A DNA stretch of 64,000 nucleotides from Yokenella regensburgei ATCC 49455 (GCF_000735455.1 NZ_JMPS01000069.1:1-64000); one strand, 5' to 3'; numbered from the stretch's first letter, positions 41,474 to 52,198 are shown. Notes: generated from the letters alone by a model not told the origin. Translations and numbers: made by a program.

Positions 41474-42793
41474 GTGCAACAGATAGCCCGCTCTGTCGCC
41501 CTGGCATTTAATAATTTGCCGCGACCTCACCGCGTCATGCTGGGGTCGCTGACTGTTCTAACTTTGGCGGTCGCCGTGTGGCGACCGTACGTTTACCACC
41601 CTGAATCTGCACCTATCGTCAGAACGATCGAACTGGAAAAGAGCGAAGTCCGTTCACTCTTACCAGAGGCCAGTGAGCCTATCGATCAGGCCCCTCAGGA
41701 AGAAGAAGCCATTCCTCAGGATGAGCTGGACGACAAGTCCGCCAGCGACGATGGTGTTCACGAGTATGTTGTCTCTACCGGTGATACCCTCAGCAGTATT
41801 CTGAACCAGTACGGCATTGATATGGGCGATATCACCCAGCTTGCCGCCGCCGATAAAGAATTGCGTAATCTTAAAATTGGTCAACAGCTCTCCTGGACCC
41901 TGACCGCCGATGGCGATCTGCAGAGTCTGACCTGGGAGATGTCGCGCCGTGAAACCCGTACCTACGAACGCGTTGCCAACGGTTTCAAAATGGACAGCGA
42001 GACGCAGGAAGGGGACTGGGTTAACACCACCATGAAAGGCACCGTGGGGGAAAGCTTCGTTGGTAGCGCCCGTGATGCCGGATTAACCAGTAACGAGATT
42101 AGCGCTGTCATCAAAGCCATGCAGTGGCAGATGGACTTCCGTAAGCTGAAAAAAGGCGACGAATTCTCGGTGCTGATGTCGCGTGAAATGCTCGACGGCA
42201 AACGTGAACAAAGCCAGCTGCTCGGCGTGCGTCTGCGTTCTGACGGTAAAGATTACTACGCTATCCGCGCGGAAGACGGGAAGTTCTACGACCGTAACGC
42301 CACCGGTCTGGCGAAAGGTTTCTTGCGTTTCCCAACCGCGCGTCAGTTCCGCGTCTCGTCAAACTTTAACCCACGTCGCCTGAACCCGGTAACGGGTCGC
42401 GTTGCGCCGCACCGTGGCGTCGATTTCGCGATGCCTCAGGGGACGCCAGTGCTGGCGGTCGGTGATGGTGAAGTGGTGGTCGCAAAACGTAGCGGCGCTG
42501 CCGGGTACTATGTCGCGCTGCGTCATGGTCGTACCTACACCACGCGCTACATGCATCTGCGTAAGCTGCTGGTGAAACCGGGTCAGAAGGTGAAACGTGG
42601 CGATCGCATTGCGCTCTCTGGCAATACCGGTCGTTCTACCGGCCCGCATCTGCACTACGAGGTATGGCTCAACCAGCAGGCGGTCAACCCGTTAACGGCG
42701 AAACTGCCAATGACCGAAGGGCTGACCGGCGCCGATCGTCGTGATTATCTGGCGCAGGTGAAAGAGGTTGTACCGCAGCTGCGTTTTGATTAA
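41474..42793 (+). CDS. mepM: Murein DD-endopeptidase MepM
   Basis: MepM cleaves peptide cross-links in peptidoglycan to allow growth. The GTG start gives 439 residues (E. coli 440). There is an N-terminal membrane anchor (about 21-37), a LysM domain (about 95-142, EYVVSTGDTLSSILNQYG), an OapA-like middle domain and a C-terminal M23 (LytM) zinc peptidase. The zinc ligands are in APHRGVDFAMP and GPHLHYEVW. Its 15-base spacing from znuA suggests shared transcription, linking a zinc enzyme to zinc supply. Confidence 0.96.
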   Translation: MQQIARSVALAFNNLPRPHRVMLGSLTVLTLAVAVWRPYVYHPESAPIVRTIELEKSEVRSLLPEASEPIDQAPQEEEAIPQDELDDKSASDDGVHEYVVSTGDTLSSILNQYGIDMGDITQLAAADKELRNLKIGQQLSWTLTADGDLQSLTWEMSRRETRTYERVANGFKMDSETQEGDWVNTTMKGTVGESFVGSARDAGLTSNEISAVIKAMQWQMDFRKLKKGDEFSVLMSREMLDGKREQSQLLGVRLRSDGKDYYAIRAEDGKFYDRNATGLAKGFLRFPTARQFRVSSNFNPRRLNPVTGRVAPHRGVDFAMPQGTPVLAVGDGEVVVAKRSGAAGYYVALRHGRTYTTRYMHLRKLLVKPGQKVKRGDRIALSGNTGRSTGPHLHYEVWLNQQAVNPLTAKLPMTEGLTGADRRDYLAQVKEVVPQLRFD

Positions 42794-42810
42794 TCAGCAT
42801 TAAGTCTCAG

Positions 42811-42837
42811 GCCGGTGCCATCAGCACCGGCTTTTTC
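42811..42837 (+). terminator. mepM terminator
   Basis: GCCGGTGC and GCACCGGC form an 8-bp stem with a five-base loop followed by five T, 18 bases after the mepM stop. Confidence 0.92.
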
Positions 42838-42911
42838 TTTTGTGCGATAGCGCGCACCTCGCTAAACTATCTCATTATCTTTATTTTTTGCGTCACCTTT
42901 GTGGGCCAGGC

Positions 42912-43885
42912 ATGGAACCGAAAAAAATAACATTGAGTTTATCCCTAAGTTTGAAAAGTCCTTTTTACATCCACGCTACTGGGGATCCTGGTTGGGCGTA
43001 GTGGCGTTCGCCGGTATTGCGCTGACGCCGCCGTCGGTGCGTGACCCGATTCTCGGCAAGCTCGGCAGGCTGGTTGGCCGCCTGGCGCGCAGCTCTCGCC
43101 GTCGCGCACAAATTAACCTGCTGTACTGTTTCCCGGAGAAGAGCGAGCAGGAGCGGGAGGCAATGATTGATGCGATGTATGCCACCGCGCCACAGGCGAT
43201 GGTGATGATGGCCGAGCTTGGCCTGCGCGATCCGAAGAAAGTAATGCAGCGCGTTGACTGGCAGGGCAAAGAGATCATCGAAGAGATGCAGCGCAACAAC
43301 GAGAAAGTCATCTTCCTCGTGCCGCATGGCTGGGGAGTGGACATTCCAGCGATGCTGATGGCCTCTGAAGGGCAGATGATGGCGGCGATGTTCCACAACC
43401 AGGGGAATCCGGTCTTCGACTACGTCTGGAACACCGTGCGTCGCCGTTTTGGTGGGCGTATGCATGCGCGCAACGACGGTATTAAACCGTTTATCCAGTC
43501 CGTGCGTCAGGGCTACTGGGGCTACTATCTGCCGGATCAGGATCACGGCGAGGAGCACAGCGAATTTGTTGACTTCTTCGGTACCTATAAAGCCACGCTT
43601 CCGGCAATTGGTCGTCTGATGAAGGTGTGCCGCGCGCGCGTGGTGCCGCTGTTCCCGGTCTATGACGGTAAAACGCATCGCCTGACGGTCGAGATCCGCC
43701 CGCCGATGGACGATCTGCTGACCGCCGATGATACGACCATCGCCCGCCGGATGAACGAAGAGGTGGAGATTTTTGTCACTCCGCATCCGGAGCAGTACAC
43801 CTGGATCTTAAAACTGCTGAAAACGCGTAAGCCCGGCGAGGTGGAGCCCTACCAGCGCAAAGAGCTGTTCCCGAAGAAGAAATAA
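42912..43885 (+). CDS. lpxM: Lipid A myristoyltransferase LpxM, frameshifted near its start
   Basis: LpxM adds the last acyl chain (myristate in E. coli) to Kdo2-lipid A at the inner membrane. From codon 6 onward the protein matches E. coli LpxM, with the HX4D motif in VPHGWGVDIP and the conserved YYLPDQDHG. The expected start is the ATG at 42912 (MEPKK), but the following A run (42921-42927) has seven A and puts the ATG out of frame. Eight A would give MEPKKNNIEFIPKFEKSF, 324 residues (E. coli 323). Without slippage or correction the only in-frame upstream start is a TTG at 42899 with no ribosome-binding site. A terminator follows at 43886. Confidence 0.92.
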
Positions 43886-43910
43886 AAAAAGCGCCCTCGG
43901 GGCGCTTTTT
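43886..43910. terminator. Bidirectional terminator between lpxM and pykA
   Basis: GCGCCC and GGGCGC pair over a three-base loop, flanked by five A and five T. It is symmetric and can serve both converging genes. Confidence 0.92.
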
Positions 43911-43928
43911 GTTATAGCCGATTCAGTC

Positions 43929-45371
43929 TTACTCGACGGTCATCACGCGGGTGGTGTTGGTGGAGCCGATGGTGCTCATCACATCACCCTGGGTCACAAT
44001 CACGATGTCGCCAGACATCAGGTAACCTTTGTCGCGCAGCAGGTTCACTGCGTCGTTCGCGGCGGCTACGCCGTCGTTGGGGCTGTTGAACAGCACCGGC
44101 GTTACGCCACGATACAGCGCGGTCAGGTTCAGCGTACGCTCGTGACGAGACATGGCGAAGATAGGCAGACCGGAGCTGATACGTGACGTCATCAGCGCGG
44201 TACGTCCGGACTCGGTCATCGTGATAATGGCGGTGACGCCTTTCAGATGGTTCGCCGCGTACATGGCCGACATGGAAATCGCTTCTTCCACGTTGTCGAA
44301 CTGCACATCAAGACGGTGTTTAGAGACGTTGATGCTGGGGATCTTCTCTGCACCCAGACACACGCGCGCCATGGCGGCGACGGTTTCTGCCGGGTACTGG
44401 CCCGCAGCGGTTTCTGCCGACAGCATCACGGCATCGGTACCATCAAGCACGGCGTTCGCTACGTCCATAACTTCCGCACGCGTTGGCATCGGGTTGGTGA
44501 TCATCGACTCCATCATCTGGGTGGCGGTGATAACGGTACGGTTCAGCTGGCGGGCACGGCGAATAAGGGCTTTCTGAATACCAACCAGCTCAGGGTCGCC
44601 AATCTCAACGCCGAGGTCACCGCGCGCCACCATCACCACGTCAGAGGCGAGGATGATGTCATCCATGGCGTCCTGGTCGCAAACGGCTTCTGCACGCTCA
44701 ACTTTAGCCACGATTTTGGCATCGCAGCCGGCTTCATGTGCCAGACGACGGGCATAGTTGAGGTCTTCGCCGCAGCGCGGGAAGGACACGGCCAGATAGT
44801 CCACGCCAATCTGTGCGGCGGTTTTGATATCGGCTTTGTCTTTTTCGGTCAGGGCTTCGGCAGAGAGACCACCGCCCAGCTTGTTGATACCTTTATTGTT
44901 GGAGAGCGGGCCGCCCACGGTCACTTCCGTGAACACTTTCAGACCCTGAACTTCCAGTACTTTCAGCTGTACGCGACCGTCGTCGAGCAGCAGGATATCG
45001 CCGGGTACGACGTCGGCAGGCAGACCTTTGTAGTCGATGCCCACTTTCTCTTTATCGCCTTCGCCTTTACCGAGGCTTGCATCGAGCAGGAACTTATCGC
45101 CGATGTTGAGGAAAACTTTGCCTTCTTTGAAGGTAGAAACACGGATCTTAGGTCCCTGCAGATCGCCCAGGATCGCCACGTGACGTCCCAATTTGGCTGC
45201 GATTTCACGCACTTTGTCGGCACGTAGCATATGGTCTTCCGGTGTGCCGTGGGAGAAGTTCATCCGGACTACGTTAGCGCCAGCGGCAATAATCTTTTCA
45301 AGGTTATTATCGCGGTCGGTTGCCGGGCCCAATGTGGTGACAATTTTGGTTCTGCGAAGCCTTCTGGACAT
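43929..45371 (-). CDS. pykA: Pyruvate kinase II
   Basis: PykA converts phosphoenolpyruvate and ADP to pyruvate and ATP; the E. coli enzyme is activated by AMP. The 480 residues equal the E. coli length. The N-terminal substrate motif [15 protein letters not shown], the active-site region [11 protein letters not shown] and [10 protein letters not shown], and [20 protein letters not shown] are all present. It is transcribed alone, with the hexR gene upstream on the same strand. Confidence 0.97.
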   Translation of the reverse strand: MSRRLRRTKIVTTLGPATDRDNNLEKIIAAGANVVRMNFSHGTPEDHMLRADKVREIAAKLGRHVAILGDLQGPKIRVSTFKEGKVFLNIGDKFLLDASLGKGEGDKEKVGIDYKGLPADVVPGDILLLDDGRVQLKVLEVQGLKVFTEVTVGGPLSNNKGINKLGGGLSAEALTEKDKADIKTAAQIGVDYLAVSFPRCGEDLNYARRLAHEAGCDAKIVAKVERAEAVCDQDAMDDIILASDVVMVARGDLGVEIGDPELVGIQKALIRRARQLNRTVITATQMMESMITNPMPTRAEVMDVANAVLDGTDAVMLSAETAAGQYPAETVAAMARVCLGAEKIPSINVSKHRLDVQFDNVEEAISMSAMYAANHLKGVTAIITMTESGRTALMTSRISSGLPIFAMSRHERTLNLTALYRGVTPVLFNSPNDGVAAANDAVNLLRDKGYLMSGDIVIVTQGDVMSTIGSTNTTRVMTVE

Positions 45372-45490
45372 GTAATACTCCGTTGAATAGACAACTTTGG
45401 TGTTGCGTGAACAGGAATTCGGTGTTCACCTTAAATTGCACGGTGAGGTAAGTGTACCGAATGTAAAATAAAATGCTTTGTTATCGGCTT

Positions 45491-46360
45491 TTATTGATTA
45501 TCGCTGTGTACAAGGAAGTCCTTATCAAAACGCGATTCCCGAAGCGCTTCCTTGACTCGCTTCAAGTTATCTCTGAATTTTGCCCCTCGGCGTAAAGTAA
45601 AACCCGTCGCCAGCACATCGATCACCGTCAATTGCGCCAGACGCGAAACCATTGGCATATAAATGTCGGTATCCTCCGGCACGTCGAGGGTAATGGCGAG
45701 AGAGGCCTCCCGGGCAAGCGGGGTATTTGCCGAGGTAATCGCAATGACCATGGCATCGTTTTCACGCGCCAGCTGCGCCAGTTCTACGAGGCTTTTAGTG
45801 CGTCCGGTATGGGAAATGAGCACGACCACGTCATCGTCAGCGCAATTCATACAGCTCATACGTTGCAAAACGATGTCTTCAGAATAAATCACCGGTACGT
45901 TGAAGCGGAAAAATTTGTTCATTGCGTCGTGGGCCACGGCGGCTGACGAACCTAAGCCAAAGAAGGCTATCTTTTTCGCCTGCGTCAGCAGGTCAACCGC
46001 GCGATTGACGGCGCTCATATCAAGCGACTGGCGAACGTGATCGAGGCTTGCCATCGCTGATTCAAAAATCTTGCTGGTGTAAGCCTCAACGCTGTCGTCT
46101 TCATCGACGTTGCGATTCACATACGGCGTGCCGTTAGCGAGGCTCTGGGCAAGGTGCAGCTTAAAATCGGGGAACCCACGGGTGCCCAGACTTCGGCAAA
46201 AGCGGTTCACGGTTGGTTCACTGACGGCGGCCGCCAGGGCCAGTGCCGCAATGCTCGAATGAATGGCATCAGTAGGGGCGGCGAGGATAACTTCCGCCAC
46301 TTTGCGCTCAGATTTGCTAAGGTGTTCCAGTTGAGACTGGATTTTTTCCAGCATGTTCAT
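45491..46360 (-). CDS. hexR: Transcriptional regulator HexR
   Basis: HexR is an RpiR-family repressor that responds to 2-keto-3-deoxy-6-phosphogluconate and controls central carbon genes. The start at 46360 (MNMLEKIQSQLEHLSKSERK) gives 289 residues, the E. coli length; the frame opens further upstream but without similarity. It has an N-terminal helix-turn-helix (VSEPTVNRFCRSLG) and a SIS sugar-phosphate domain (IAFFGLGSSAAVAHDA and VLISHTGRTKSLVELA). It is divergent from zwf, beside its own predicted operator at 46655. Confidence 0.95.
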   Translation of the reverse strand: MNMLEKIQSQLEHLSKSERKVAEVILAAPTDAIHSSIAALALAAAVSEPTVNRFCRSLGTRGFPDFKLHLAQSLANGTPYVNRNVDEDDSVEAYTSKIFESAMASLDHVRQSLDMSAVNRAVDLLTQAKKIAFFGLGSSAAVAHDAMNKFFRFNVPVIYSEDIVLQRMSCMNCADDDVVVLISHTGRTKSLVELAQLARENDAMVIAITSANTPLAREASLAITLDVPEDTDIYMPMVSRLAQLTVIDVLATGFTLRRGAKFRDNLKRVKEALRESRFDKDFLVHSDNQ

Positions 46361-46716
46361 TGGTGCAAGACGCTCATCATTGGAAACGATTTCAGTAATG
46401 GGTGAAATCAATGGGCTTATTAGCAAGAATATACCCCTGCACAAGGGAGAAAAGCGAAGAACAATGGCAAAATATGTTGTTTTTTTTCATTACATGATCA
46501 GAGTCGTGTTTTGGAAACCGCTTTCACGCTGAAAGAACGAACAAAATTAGCCACTTGCCCGAAATCTTCTGGCTTTATTTTTCAAAGGATGCGCTTTAGC
46601 GGCGCGGACGATGGATTAGGGTTTCGGGAATGACGTAAACACAGTACAGTGCTGCGTAAGAAAATTACAATGAAGACCTGGCCTGAGCACCAGGAAATCA
46701 AACTGAGGAGAACGAT
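46361..46716. other. hexR-zwf divergent intergenic region
   Basis: These 356 bases contain the hexR promoter on one side and the zwf promoter with a HexR site (46655-46669) on the other. In E. coli zwf is also activated by MarA, SoxS and Rob. I could not place a convincing binding site for them by eye. A near-palindrome TGGAAACGATTTCA (46381-46394) lies in the hexR leader. No gene is seen. Confidence 0.5.
46655..46669. promoter_or_regulatory. HexR operator of zwf
   Basis: CGTAAGAAAATTACA differs by two bases from the gammaproteobacterial HexR motif TGTAATAAAATTACA and has GTAA and TTAC arms. It lies 48 bases before the zwf start, with hexR divergent next to it. Confidence 0.8.
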
Positions 46717-48192
46717 ATGGCGGTAACGCAAACAGCCCAGGCGTGTGACCTGGTTATTTTCGGCGCCAAGGGTGACCTGGCACGTCGTAAATTGCTGCCT
46801 TCCCTGTATCAGCTGGAAAAAGCGGGTCAGATCAACCCCGATACCCGTATCATCGGGGTTGGGCGCGCTGACTGGGATAAAGACGCTTATACCAAAGTGG
46901 TGCGGGAAGCCCTGGAAACCTTCATGAAAGAGAAAATCGATGAAGGTTTGTGGGAAACGCTGAGCGGCCGACTGGATTTCTGCAATCTTGACGTTAACGA
47001 TACCAAATCCTTTTCTCGTCTTGGCAAAATGCTGGATCAGAAAGAGCGCGTCACCATCAACTACTTCGCCATGCCGCCAAGCACCTTCGGCGCTATCTGC
47101 AAAGGGCTGGGTGAGGCGAAACTGAATGCCAAGCCGGCGCGCGTGGTAATGGAAAAACCGCTGGGCACGTCGCTTGCAACCTCCCGCGAAATTAACGACC
47201 AGGTCGGGCAGTACTTTGAAGAGTGCCAGGTTTACCGTATCGACCACTATCTGGGTAAAGAAACGGTACTGAACCTGCTGGCGCTGCGCTTTGCTAACTC
47301 CCTGTTCGTCAATAACTGGGACAACCGCACTATCGATCACGTGGAAATCACCGTGGCGGAAGAGGTGGGTATCGAAGGTCGCTGGGGTTACTTCGATCAG
47401 GCCGGTCAGATGCGCGACATGATCCAGAACCACCTGCTGCAGATCCTGTGCATGATCGCGATGTCCCCGCCGTCAGACCTCACCGCCGACAGCATCCGCG
47501 ATGCCAAAGTGAAGGTGCTGAAGTCTCTGCGCCGTATTGACAGGTCTAACGTGCGTGAGAAAACCGTGCGTGGCCAGTACACCGCCGGATTCGCGCAGGG
47601 CAAAAAAGTCCCGGGCTATCTGGAAGAAGAGGGCGCCAACAAGCAGAGCAACACCGAAACCTTCGTGGCTATCCGCGTAGATATCGATGACTGGCGCTGG
47701 GCGGGCGTACCTTTCTACCTGCGCACCGGCAAACGTCTGCCGACCAAATGTTCTGAAGTGGTGGTCTACTTCAAGAACCCGGAACTGAACCTGTTCAAAG
47801 AGTCCTGGCAGGAGCTGCCGCAGAATAAGCTCACGATTCGTTTGCAGCCGGACGAAGGTGTGGACATTCAGATCCTTAACAAGGTGCCGGGCCTCGATCA
47901 CAAGCATAACCTGCAAACCACCAAGCTTGACCTGAGCTACTCTGAGACCTTCAATCAAACGCACCTCGCGGATGCTTACGAACGACTGCTGCTGGAAACC
48001 ATGCGCGGTATTCAGGCGCTGTTTGTGCGTCGTGATGAAGTTGAAGAAGCGTGGAAATGGGTCGACTCCATTACCGAAGCCTGGGCCGCCGATCAGGATG
48101 CGCCAAAACCGTATCAGGCAGGGACCTGGGGACCGGTCGCCTCGGTGGCGATGATCACCCGCGATGGCCGCTCCTGGAACGAGTTCGAGTAA
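46717..48192 (+). CDS. zwf: Glucose-6-phosphate dehydrogenase
   Basis: Zwf makes 6-phosphogluconolactone and NADPH, feeding the oxidative pentose phosphate and Entner-Doudoroff routes. The 491 residues equal the E. coli length. The NADP-binding start is [20 protein letters not shown], and the substrate and catalytic segment is [23 protein letters not shown] provides the ribosome-binding site. A terminator lies at 48272. The HexR site upstream ties expression to sugar-acid flux. Confidence 0.97.
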   Translation: MAVTQTAQACDLVIFGAKGDLARRKLLPSLYQLEKAGQINPDTRIIGVGRADWDKDAYTKVVREALETFMKEKIDEGLWETLSGRLDFCNLDVNDTKSFSRLGKMLDQKERVTINYFAMPPSTFGAICKGLGEAKLNAKPARVVMEKPLGTSLATSREINDQVGQYFEECQVYRIDHYLGKETVLNLLALRFANSLFVNNWDNRTIDHVEITVAEEVGIEGRWGYFDQAGQMRDMIQNHLLQILCMIAMSPPSDLTADSIRDAKVKVLKSLRRIDRSNVREKTVRGQYTAGFAQGKKVPGYLEEEGANKQSNTETFVAIRVDIDDWRWAGVPFYLRTGKRLPTKCSEVVVYFKNPELNLFKESWQELPQNKLTIRLQPDEGVDIQILNKVPGLDHKHNLQTTKLDLSYSETFNQTHLADAYERLLLETMRGIQALFVRRDEVEEAWKWVDSITEAWAADQDAPKPYQAGTWGPVASVAMITRDGRSWNEFE

Positions 48193-48207
48193 GCGAAAAT
48201 CGCCCTC

Positions 48208-48233
48208 TGTTACCGGTTATTTTACCGGTAACA
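48208..48233. promoter_or_regulatory. Double TTACCGGTAA-type dyad upstream of edd (GntR-like operator)
   Basis: TGTTACCGGT (48208-48217) and ACCGGTAACA (48224-48233) are a perfect 10-bp inverted repeat with a six-base AT spacer. Each arm carries a self-complementary ACCGGT core, resembling operators of the gluconate repressor GntR, which controls edd-eda in E. coli. It could also form an RNA hairpin behind zwf. The GntR assignment is inferred. Confidence 0.55.
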
Positions 48234-48271
48234 TGATCTAACACACAATCCAGATCAATATTTGTTCTGTT

Positions 48272-48306
48272 AAGCTCCGTGCGGATTCACCCACGGAGCT
48301 TTTTTT
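48272..48306 (+). terminator. zwf terminator
   Basis: AAGCTCCGTG and CACGGAGCTT form a 10-bp stem with a ten-base loop and a T run at 48300-48306. It separates zwf from edd. Confidence 0.9.
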
Positions 48307-48429
48307 ATTACACTGGCTGAAGCGATTTTGCCCCCCTGAGCGACGGCCATCAGGCATTTCAGCAGTGTGACGCATTGCGAAGCGCCTTACTATAACCGAA
48401 GCCCGGACATATCAATTTTAGGAGCTTCT

Positions 48430-50241
48430 ATGAATCCGATAATGTTACGCGTAACAAAGCGAATTATTGAGCGCTCACGCGAGACCCGCGCGGCCTACCT
48501 TGCCCGAGTCAACCAAGCGAAAACCGAAACTGTGCACCGCTCCCAGCTGGCCTGTGGCAACCTCGCCCACGGTTTTGCGGCCTGCCAGCCCGACGATAAA
48601 GCTTCGCTGAAGAGTATGCTGCGTAACAATATCGCCATCATTACCTCCTATAACGATATGCTCTCCGCCCATCAGCCGTATGAGCGCTACCCGGATATTA
48701 TCCGTAAAGCGCTGCACGGCGTGAATGCGGTAGGTCAGGTCGCCGGCGGTGTACCGGCAATGTGTGATGGCGTCACCCAGGGCCAGGATGGGATGGAGCT
48801 GTCACTCCTGAGCCGGGAAGTTATTGCGATGTCGGCGGCGGTTGGGCTGTCGCACAACATGTTTGATGGTGCGCTGTACCTTGGGGTGTGCGACAAAATT
48901 GTTCCGGGGCTGGCGATGGCGGCGCTGTCGTTCGGTCATCTGCCGTCTATTTTCGTTCCGTCTGGCCCGATGGCGAGCGGTCTTGCAAATAAAGAGAAGG
49001 TACGTATCCGTCAGCTGTATGCGGAAGGCAAGGTCGATCGCATGGCGTTGCTGGAGTCTGAAGCGGCGTCCTATCATGCACCGGGTACCTGTACCTTCTA
49101 TGGCACCGCTAACACCAATCAGATGGTGATTGAATTTATGGGCATGCAGCTGCCGGGCTCTTCGTTCGTCCATCCGGATGCAGAGCTTCGTGAAGCACTG
49201 ACCGTCGCGGCGGCGCGCCAGGTGACGCGTATGACCGGAAACGGGAATGCGTGGATGCCGCTTGGCAAGATGTTCGATGAAAAAGTGGTGGTCAACGGTA
49301 TTGTGGCGCTGCTGGCAACCGGCGGCTCGACCAACCACACCATGCACCTGGTGGCGATGGCCCGCGCTGCTGGGATCATTATTAACTGGGACGACTTCTC
49401 TGAGCTTTCCGACGTGGTGCCGCTGATGGCTCGTCTGTATCCAAACGGCCCGGCCGATATCAACCACTTCCAGGCGGCGGGCGGCGTGCCGGTGCTTATC
49501 CGCGAATTGCTGAAAGGCGGTTTGCTGCATGAAGATGTTGATACCGTCGCCGGACACGGACTGTCGCGCTATACCCTCGAGCCATGGCTCAACAACGGTG
49601 AGCTGGACTGGCGTGAAGGGGCAAGCGCCTCGCTCGACGCCGACGTAATTGCCACTTTCGAAAAGCCATTCTCCCGCCACGGTGGAACCAAAGTGCTGAG
49701 CGGTAACCTGGGACGTGCGGTAATGAAGACCTCCGCGGTGCCGGTGGAGAATCAGGTTATCGAAGCCCCGGCGATTGTTTTTGAGAGCCAGCATGACGTG
49801 TTACCGGCGTTTGACGCCGGTCTGCTCGATAAAGATTGCGTGGTGGTGGTGCGCCATCAGGGGCCAAAAGCCAACGGCATGCCAGAATTACATAAACTTA
49901 TGCCGCCATTAGGTGTATTATTGGACCGCCGTTTCAAAATTGCGTTAGTGACCGATGGACGACTCTCCGGCGCGTCGGGTAAAGTCCCGTCAGCCATCCA
50001 TGTAACGCCAGAGGCTTACGATGGCGGCCTGCTGGCAAAGGTCCGTGACGGGGACATTATCCGCGTTAACGGCCAGACCGGTGAGCTGACGCTGCTGGTG
50101 GATGAAGCTGAACTGGCTGCCCGCGAGCCGCATATTCCTGACCTGAGCTCGTCGCGCGTCGGTACCGGCCGCGAAATGTTTAGTGCGCTGCGCGAAAAAC
50201 TGTCCGGCGCTGAGCAGGGTGCAACCTGCATCACTTTTTAA
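48430..50241 (+). CDS. edd: Phosphogluconate dehydratase
   Basis: Edd converts 6-phosphogluconate to 2-keto-3-deoxy-6-phosphogluconate in the Entner-Doudoroff pathway. From the ATG at 48430 (AGGAGC ribosome-binding site) it has 603 residues, the E. coli length; upstream in-frame codons were rejected. It is an iron-sulphur enzyme of the IlvD/Edd family, with cluster-type cysteines in [14 protein letters not shown] and [12 protein letters not shown]. The C-terminal [19 protein letters not shown] is also typical. eda follows 39 bases later. Confidence 0.97.
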   Translation: MNPIMLRVTKRIIERSRETRAAYLARVNQAKTETVHRSQLACGNLAHGFAACQPDDKASLKSMLRNNIAIITSYNDMLSAHQPYERYPDIIRKALHGVNAVGQVAGGVPAMCDGVTQGQDGMELSLLSREVIAMSAAVGLSHNMFDGALYLGVCDKIVPGLAMAALSFGHLPSIFVPSGPMASGLANKEKVRIRQLYAEGKVDRMALLESEAASYHAPGTCTFYGTANTNQMVIEFMGMQLPGSSFVHPDAELREALTVAAARQVTRMTGNGNAWMPLGKMFDEKVVVNGIVALLATGGSTNHTMHLVAMARAAGIIINWDDFSELSDVVPLMARLYPNGPADINHFQAAGGVPVLIRELLKGGLLHEDVDTVAGHGLSRYTLEPWLNNGELDWREGASASLDADVIATFEKPFSRHGGTKVLSGNLGRAVMKTSAVPVENQVIEAPAIVFESQHDVLPAFDAGLLDKDCVVVVRHQGPKANGMPELHKLMPPLGVLLDRRFKIALVTDGRLSGASGKVPSAIHVTPEAYDGGLLAKVRDGDIIRVNGQTGELTLLVDEAELAAREPHIPDLSSSRVGTGREMFSALREKLSGAEQGATCITF

Positions 50242-50280
50242 GACGACACGAATTAACTGTCTGGTGAGAGAAAAACTCTG

Positions 50281-50919
50281 ATGAAAAACTGGAAAACAAC
50301 TGCCGAAGCAATCCTGACCACTGGCCCAGTGGTCCCGGTTATCGTAGTGAAGAAGCTGGAGCACGCGGTACCGATGGCAAAAGCGCTGGTCGCCGGTGGC
50401 GTTCGCGTTCTCGAAGTGACTCTGCGTACCGAATGTGCAATGGACGCCATTCGTGCCATTGCCAAAGAAGTGCCGGATGCGATCGTCGGGGCGGGTACCG
50501 TCACTAACGTACAGCAGCTGAAGGACGTCACAGAAGCGGGCGCACAGTTTGCGATTAGCCCAGGGCTGACCGAGCCGCTGCTGAAAGCGGCAACAGAAGG
50601 GACCATTCCACTGATCCCGGGTATCAGCACGGTCTCTGAACTGATGCTGGGTATGGACTACGGTCTGAAAGAGTTCAAATTCTTCCCGGCGGAAGCGAAC
50701 GGCGGGGTGAAAGCGCTGCAGGCGATTGCGGGCCCGTTCGGCCATATCCGTTTCTGCCCGACCGGCGGTATCTCTCCGGCTAACTACCGTGACTATCTGG
50801 CGCTGAACAGCGTGCTGTGCATCGGTGGCTCCTGGCTGGTGCCGAACGACGCTCTGGAGAGCGGCGACTACGAGCGCATCACTAAGCTCGCCCGTGAAGC
50901 GGTAGAAGGCGCGAAGTAA
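50281..50919 (+). CDS. eda: KDPG aldolase (KHG/KDPG aldolase)
   Basis: Eda splits 2-keto-3-deoxy-6-phosphogluconate into pyruvate and glyceraldehyde-3-phosphate. The 212 residues are one fewer than in E. coli. The catalytic glutamate is in LEVTLRTE and the Schiff-base lysine in [15 protein letters not shown]. It is in an operon with edd and completes the Entner-Doudoroff route that starts with zwf. Confidence 0.97.
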   Translation: MKNWKTTAEAILTTGPVVPVIVVKKLEHAVPMAKALVAGGVRVLEVTLRTECAMDAIRAIAKEVPDAIVGAGTVTNVQQLKDVTEAGAQFAISPGLTEPLLKAATEGTIPLIPGISTVSELMLGMDYGLKEFKFFPAEANGGVKALQAIAGPFGHIRFCPTGGISPANYRDYLALNSVLCIGGSWLVPNDALESGDYERITKLAREAVEGAK

Positions 50920-50929
50920 GCGTGTCATT

Positions 50930-50955
50930 ATTGCCCGGTACTCGTACCGGGCAAT
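50930..50955. terminator. Hairpin between eda and purT
   Basis: A perfect 12-bp inverted repeat (ATTGCCCGGTAC and its complement) with a two-base loop sits between the converging genes. There is no T run on either side, so it is a terminator-like or 3'-protecting hairpin rather than a canonical terminator. Confidence 0.6.
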
Positions 50956-50965
50956 CCCATCAATA

Positions 50966-52144
50966 TTAACCCTTCACGACCACCGCCGCCGCTGCTGCTT
51001 TCGCGCGCTCAACCGCTTCTTCAACAGAGTCTGCAACGGCCAGCGTCACGCCTAAACGACGAGAACCGTCGATCTCCGGTTTACCGAACAAACGTAACTG
51101 CACGCCAGCGCCGGATGCGGCTTCAATATTACCGAATGTGACATTGTCACTTTTAAGGACTGGCAGAATGACCGCTGAGGCTGAAGGGCCGTACTGGCGA
51201 ATGCCGCCTACCGGCAAACCGAGGAAAGCGCGTACGTGCAGCGCGAACTCGGAGAGATCCTGGGAGATCAGCGTGACCATCCCGGTATCGTGCGGGCGCG
51301 GAGAAACTTCGCTGAAGACGACCTCATCACCGCAGACGAAAAGCTCTACGCCAAACAGGCCATAGCCGCCAAGCGCCAGAACAACTTCGCGGGCTATCTC
51401 CTGCGCGCGTGCCAGTGCCAGGGGGCTCATCTGCTGCGGCTGCCAGGATTCGCGGTAATCGCCATCTTCCTGACGATGCCCCACCGGCGCGCAGAAATGT
51501 ACGCCATCCACGGCGCTGACGGTGAGCAGGGTGATTTCGAAATCAAATTTGACGACGCCTTCCACGATAACGCGTCCTGCGCCAGCGCGGCCACCCTGTT
51601 GGGCATACTGCCAGGCATCGGCGAGCTGAGATTCTGTGCGGATAAAGCTCTGGCCCTTGCCGGATGAGCTCATCACCGGCTTGACGATGCAGGGCAGGCC
51701 AATCGCGTTCACGGCATCGCGGAAAGCGGCTTCGCTGTCGGCAAACTGGTAGCGTGAGGTTGGCAGGGAGAGGGTTTCTGCTGCCAGTCGGCGGATCCCT
51801 TCGCGGTTCATGGTGAGCTGTGCGGCCCGGGCGCAGGGCACCACCTTCTGACCTTCACTCTCAAGCGCAACCAGCATATCGGTGGCAATAGCTTCGATTT
51901 CCGGGACGATAAAATCGGGCTTCTCCTGTGCCACCAGCGCCTTCAGTGCCTGGCCGTCGAGCATGTTAATTACGTGTGCGCGATGAGCAACGTGCATGGC
52001 GGGTGCATCCGCGTAGCGATCGACCGCGATAACTTCGACACCCAGGCGTTGGCACTCGATAGCGACTTCTTTACCCAGCTCGCCAGAACCCAACAACATC
52101 ACGCGCGTGGCCGCCGGGCGCAGCGCAGTTCCTAATAACGTCAT
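50966..52144 (-). CDS. purT: Formate-dependent GAR transformylase PurT
   Basis: PurT makes formylglycinamide ribonucleotide from formate, ATP and GAR in purine synthesis. From the ATG at 52144 the 392 residues equal the E. coli length; the frame opens further upstream through the PurR box and is not used. It is an ATP-grasp enzyme with [21 protein letters not shown] at the N-terminus (core GSGELGKE) and [23 protein letters not shown] around the metal-binding residues (core SEVSPRPHD). It is regulated by PurR through 52183-52198. Confidence 0.96.
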   Translation of the reverse strand: MTLLGTALRPAATRVMLLGSGELGKEVAIECQRLGVEVIAVDRYADAPAMHVAHRAHVINMLDGQALKALVAQEKPDFIVPEIEAIATDMLVALESEGQKVVPCARAAQLTMNREGIRRLAAETLSLPTSRYQFADSEAAFRDAVNAIGLPCIVKPVMSSSGKGQSFIRTESQLADAWQYAQQGGRAGAGRVIVEGVVKFDFEITLLTVSAVDGVHFCAPVGHRQEDGDYRESWQPQQMSPLALARAQEIAREVVLALGGYGLFGVELFVCGDEVVFSEVSPRPHDTGMVTLISQDLSEFALHVRAFLGLPVGGIRQYGPSASAVILPVLKSDNVTFGNIEAASGAGVQLRLFGKPEIDGSRRLGVTLAVADSVEEAVERAKAAAAAVVVKG

Positions 52145-52182
52145 AACCGCAAACCTCCGTAAAAATCTTCGGCGCAGTATAA

Positions 52183-52198
52183 ACGAAAACGTTTGCGT
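52183..52198. promoter_or_regulatory. PurR operator of purT
   Basis: On the minus strand the 16 bases read ACGCAAACGTTTTCGT, the PurR consensus as I know it without mismatch. It lies 39 bases before the purT start, over the expected promoter. Confidence 0.93.

Noticed and set aside
44247-45227. A 326-codon open frame opposite pykA
   Set aside because: Antisense shadow of a conserved gene with no recognisable domain.
46381-46394. Cra (FruR) site TGGAAACGATTTCA before hexR
   Set aside because: Near-palindromic, but both arms deviate from the Cra consensus and it lies between promoter region and start codon.
48802-49794. A 330-codon open frame opposite edd
   Set aside because: Antisense shadow, Arg/His-rich, without a ribosome-binding site.
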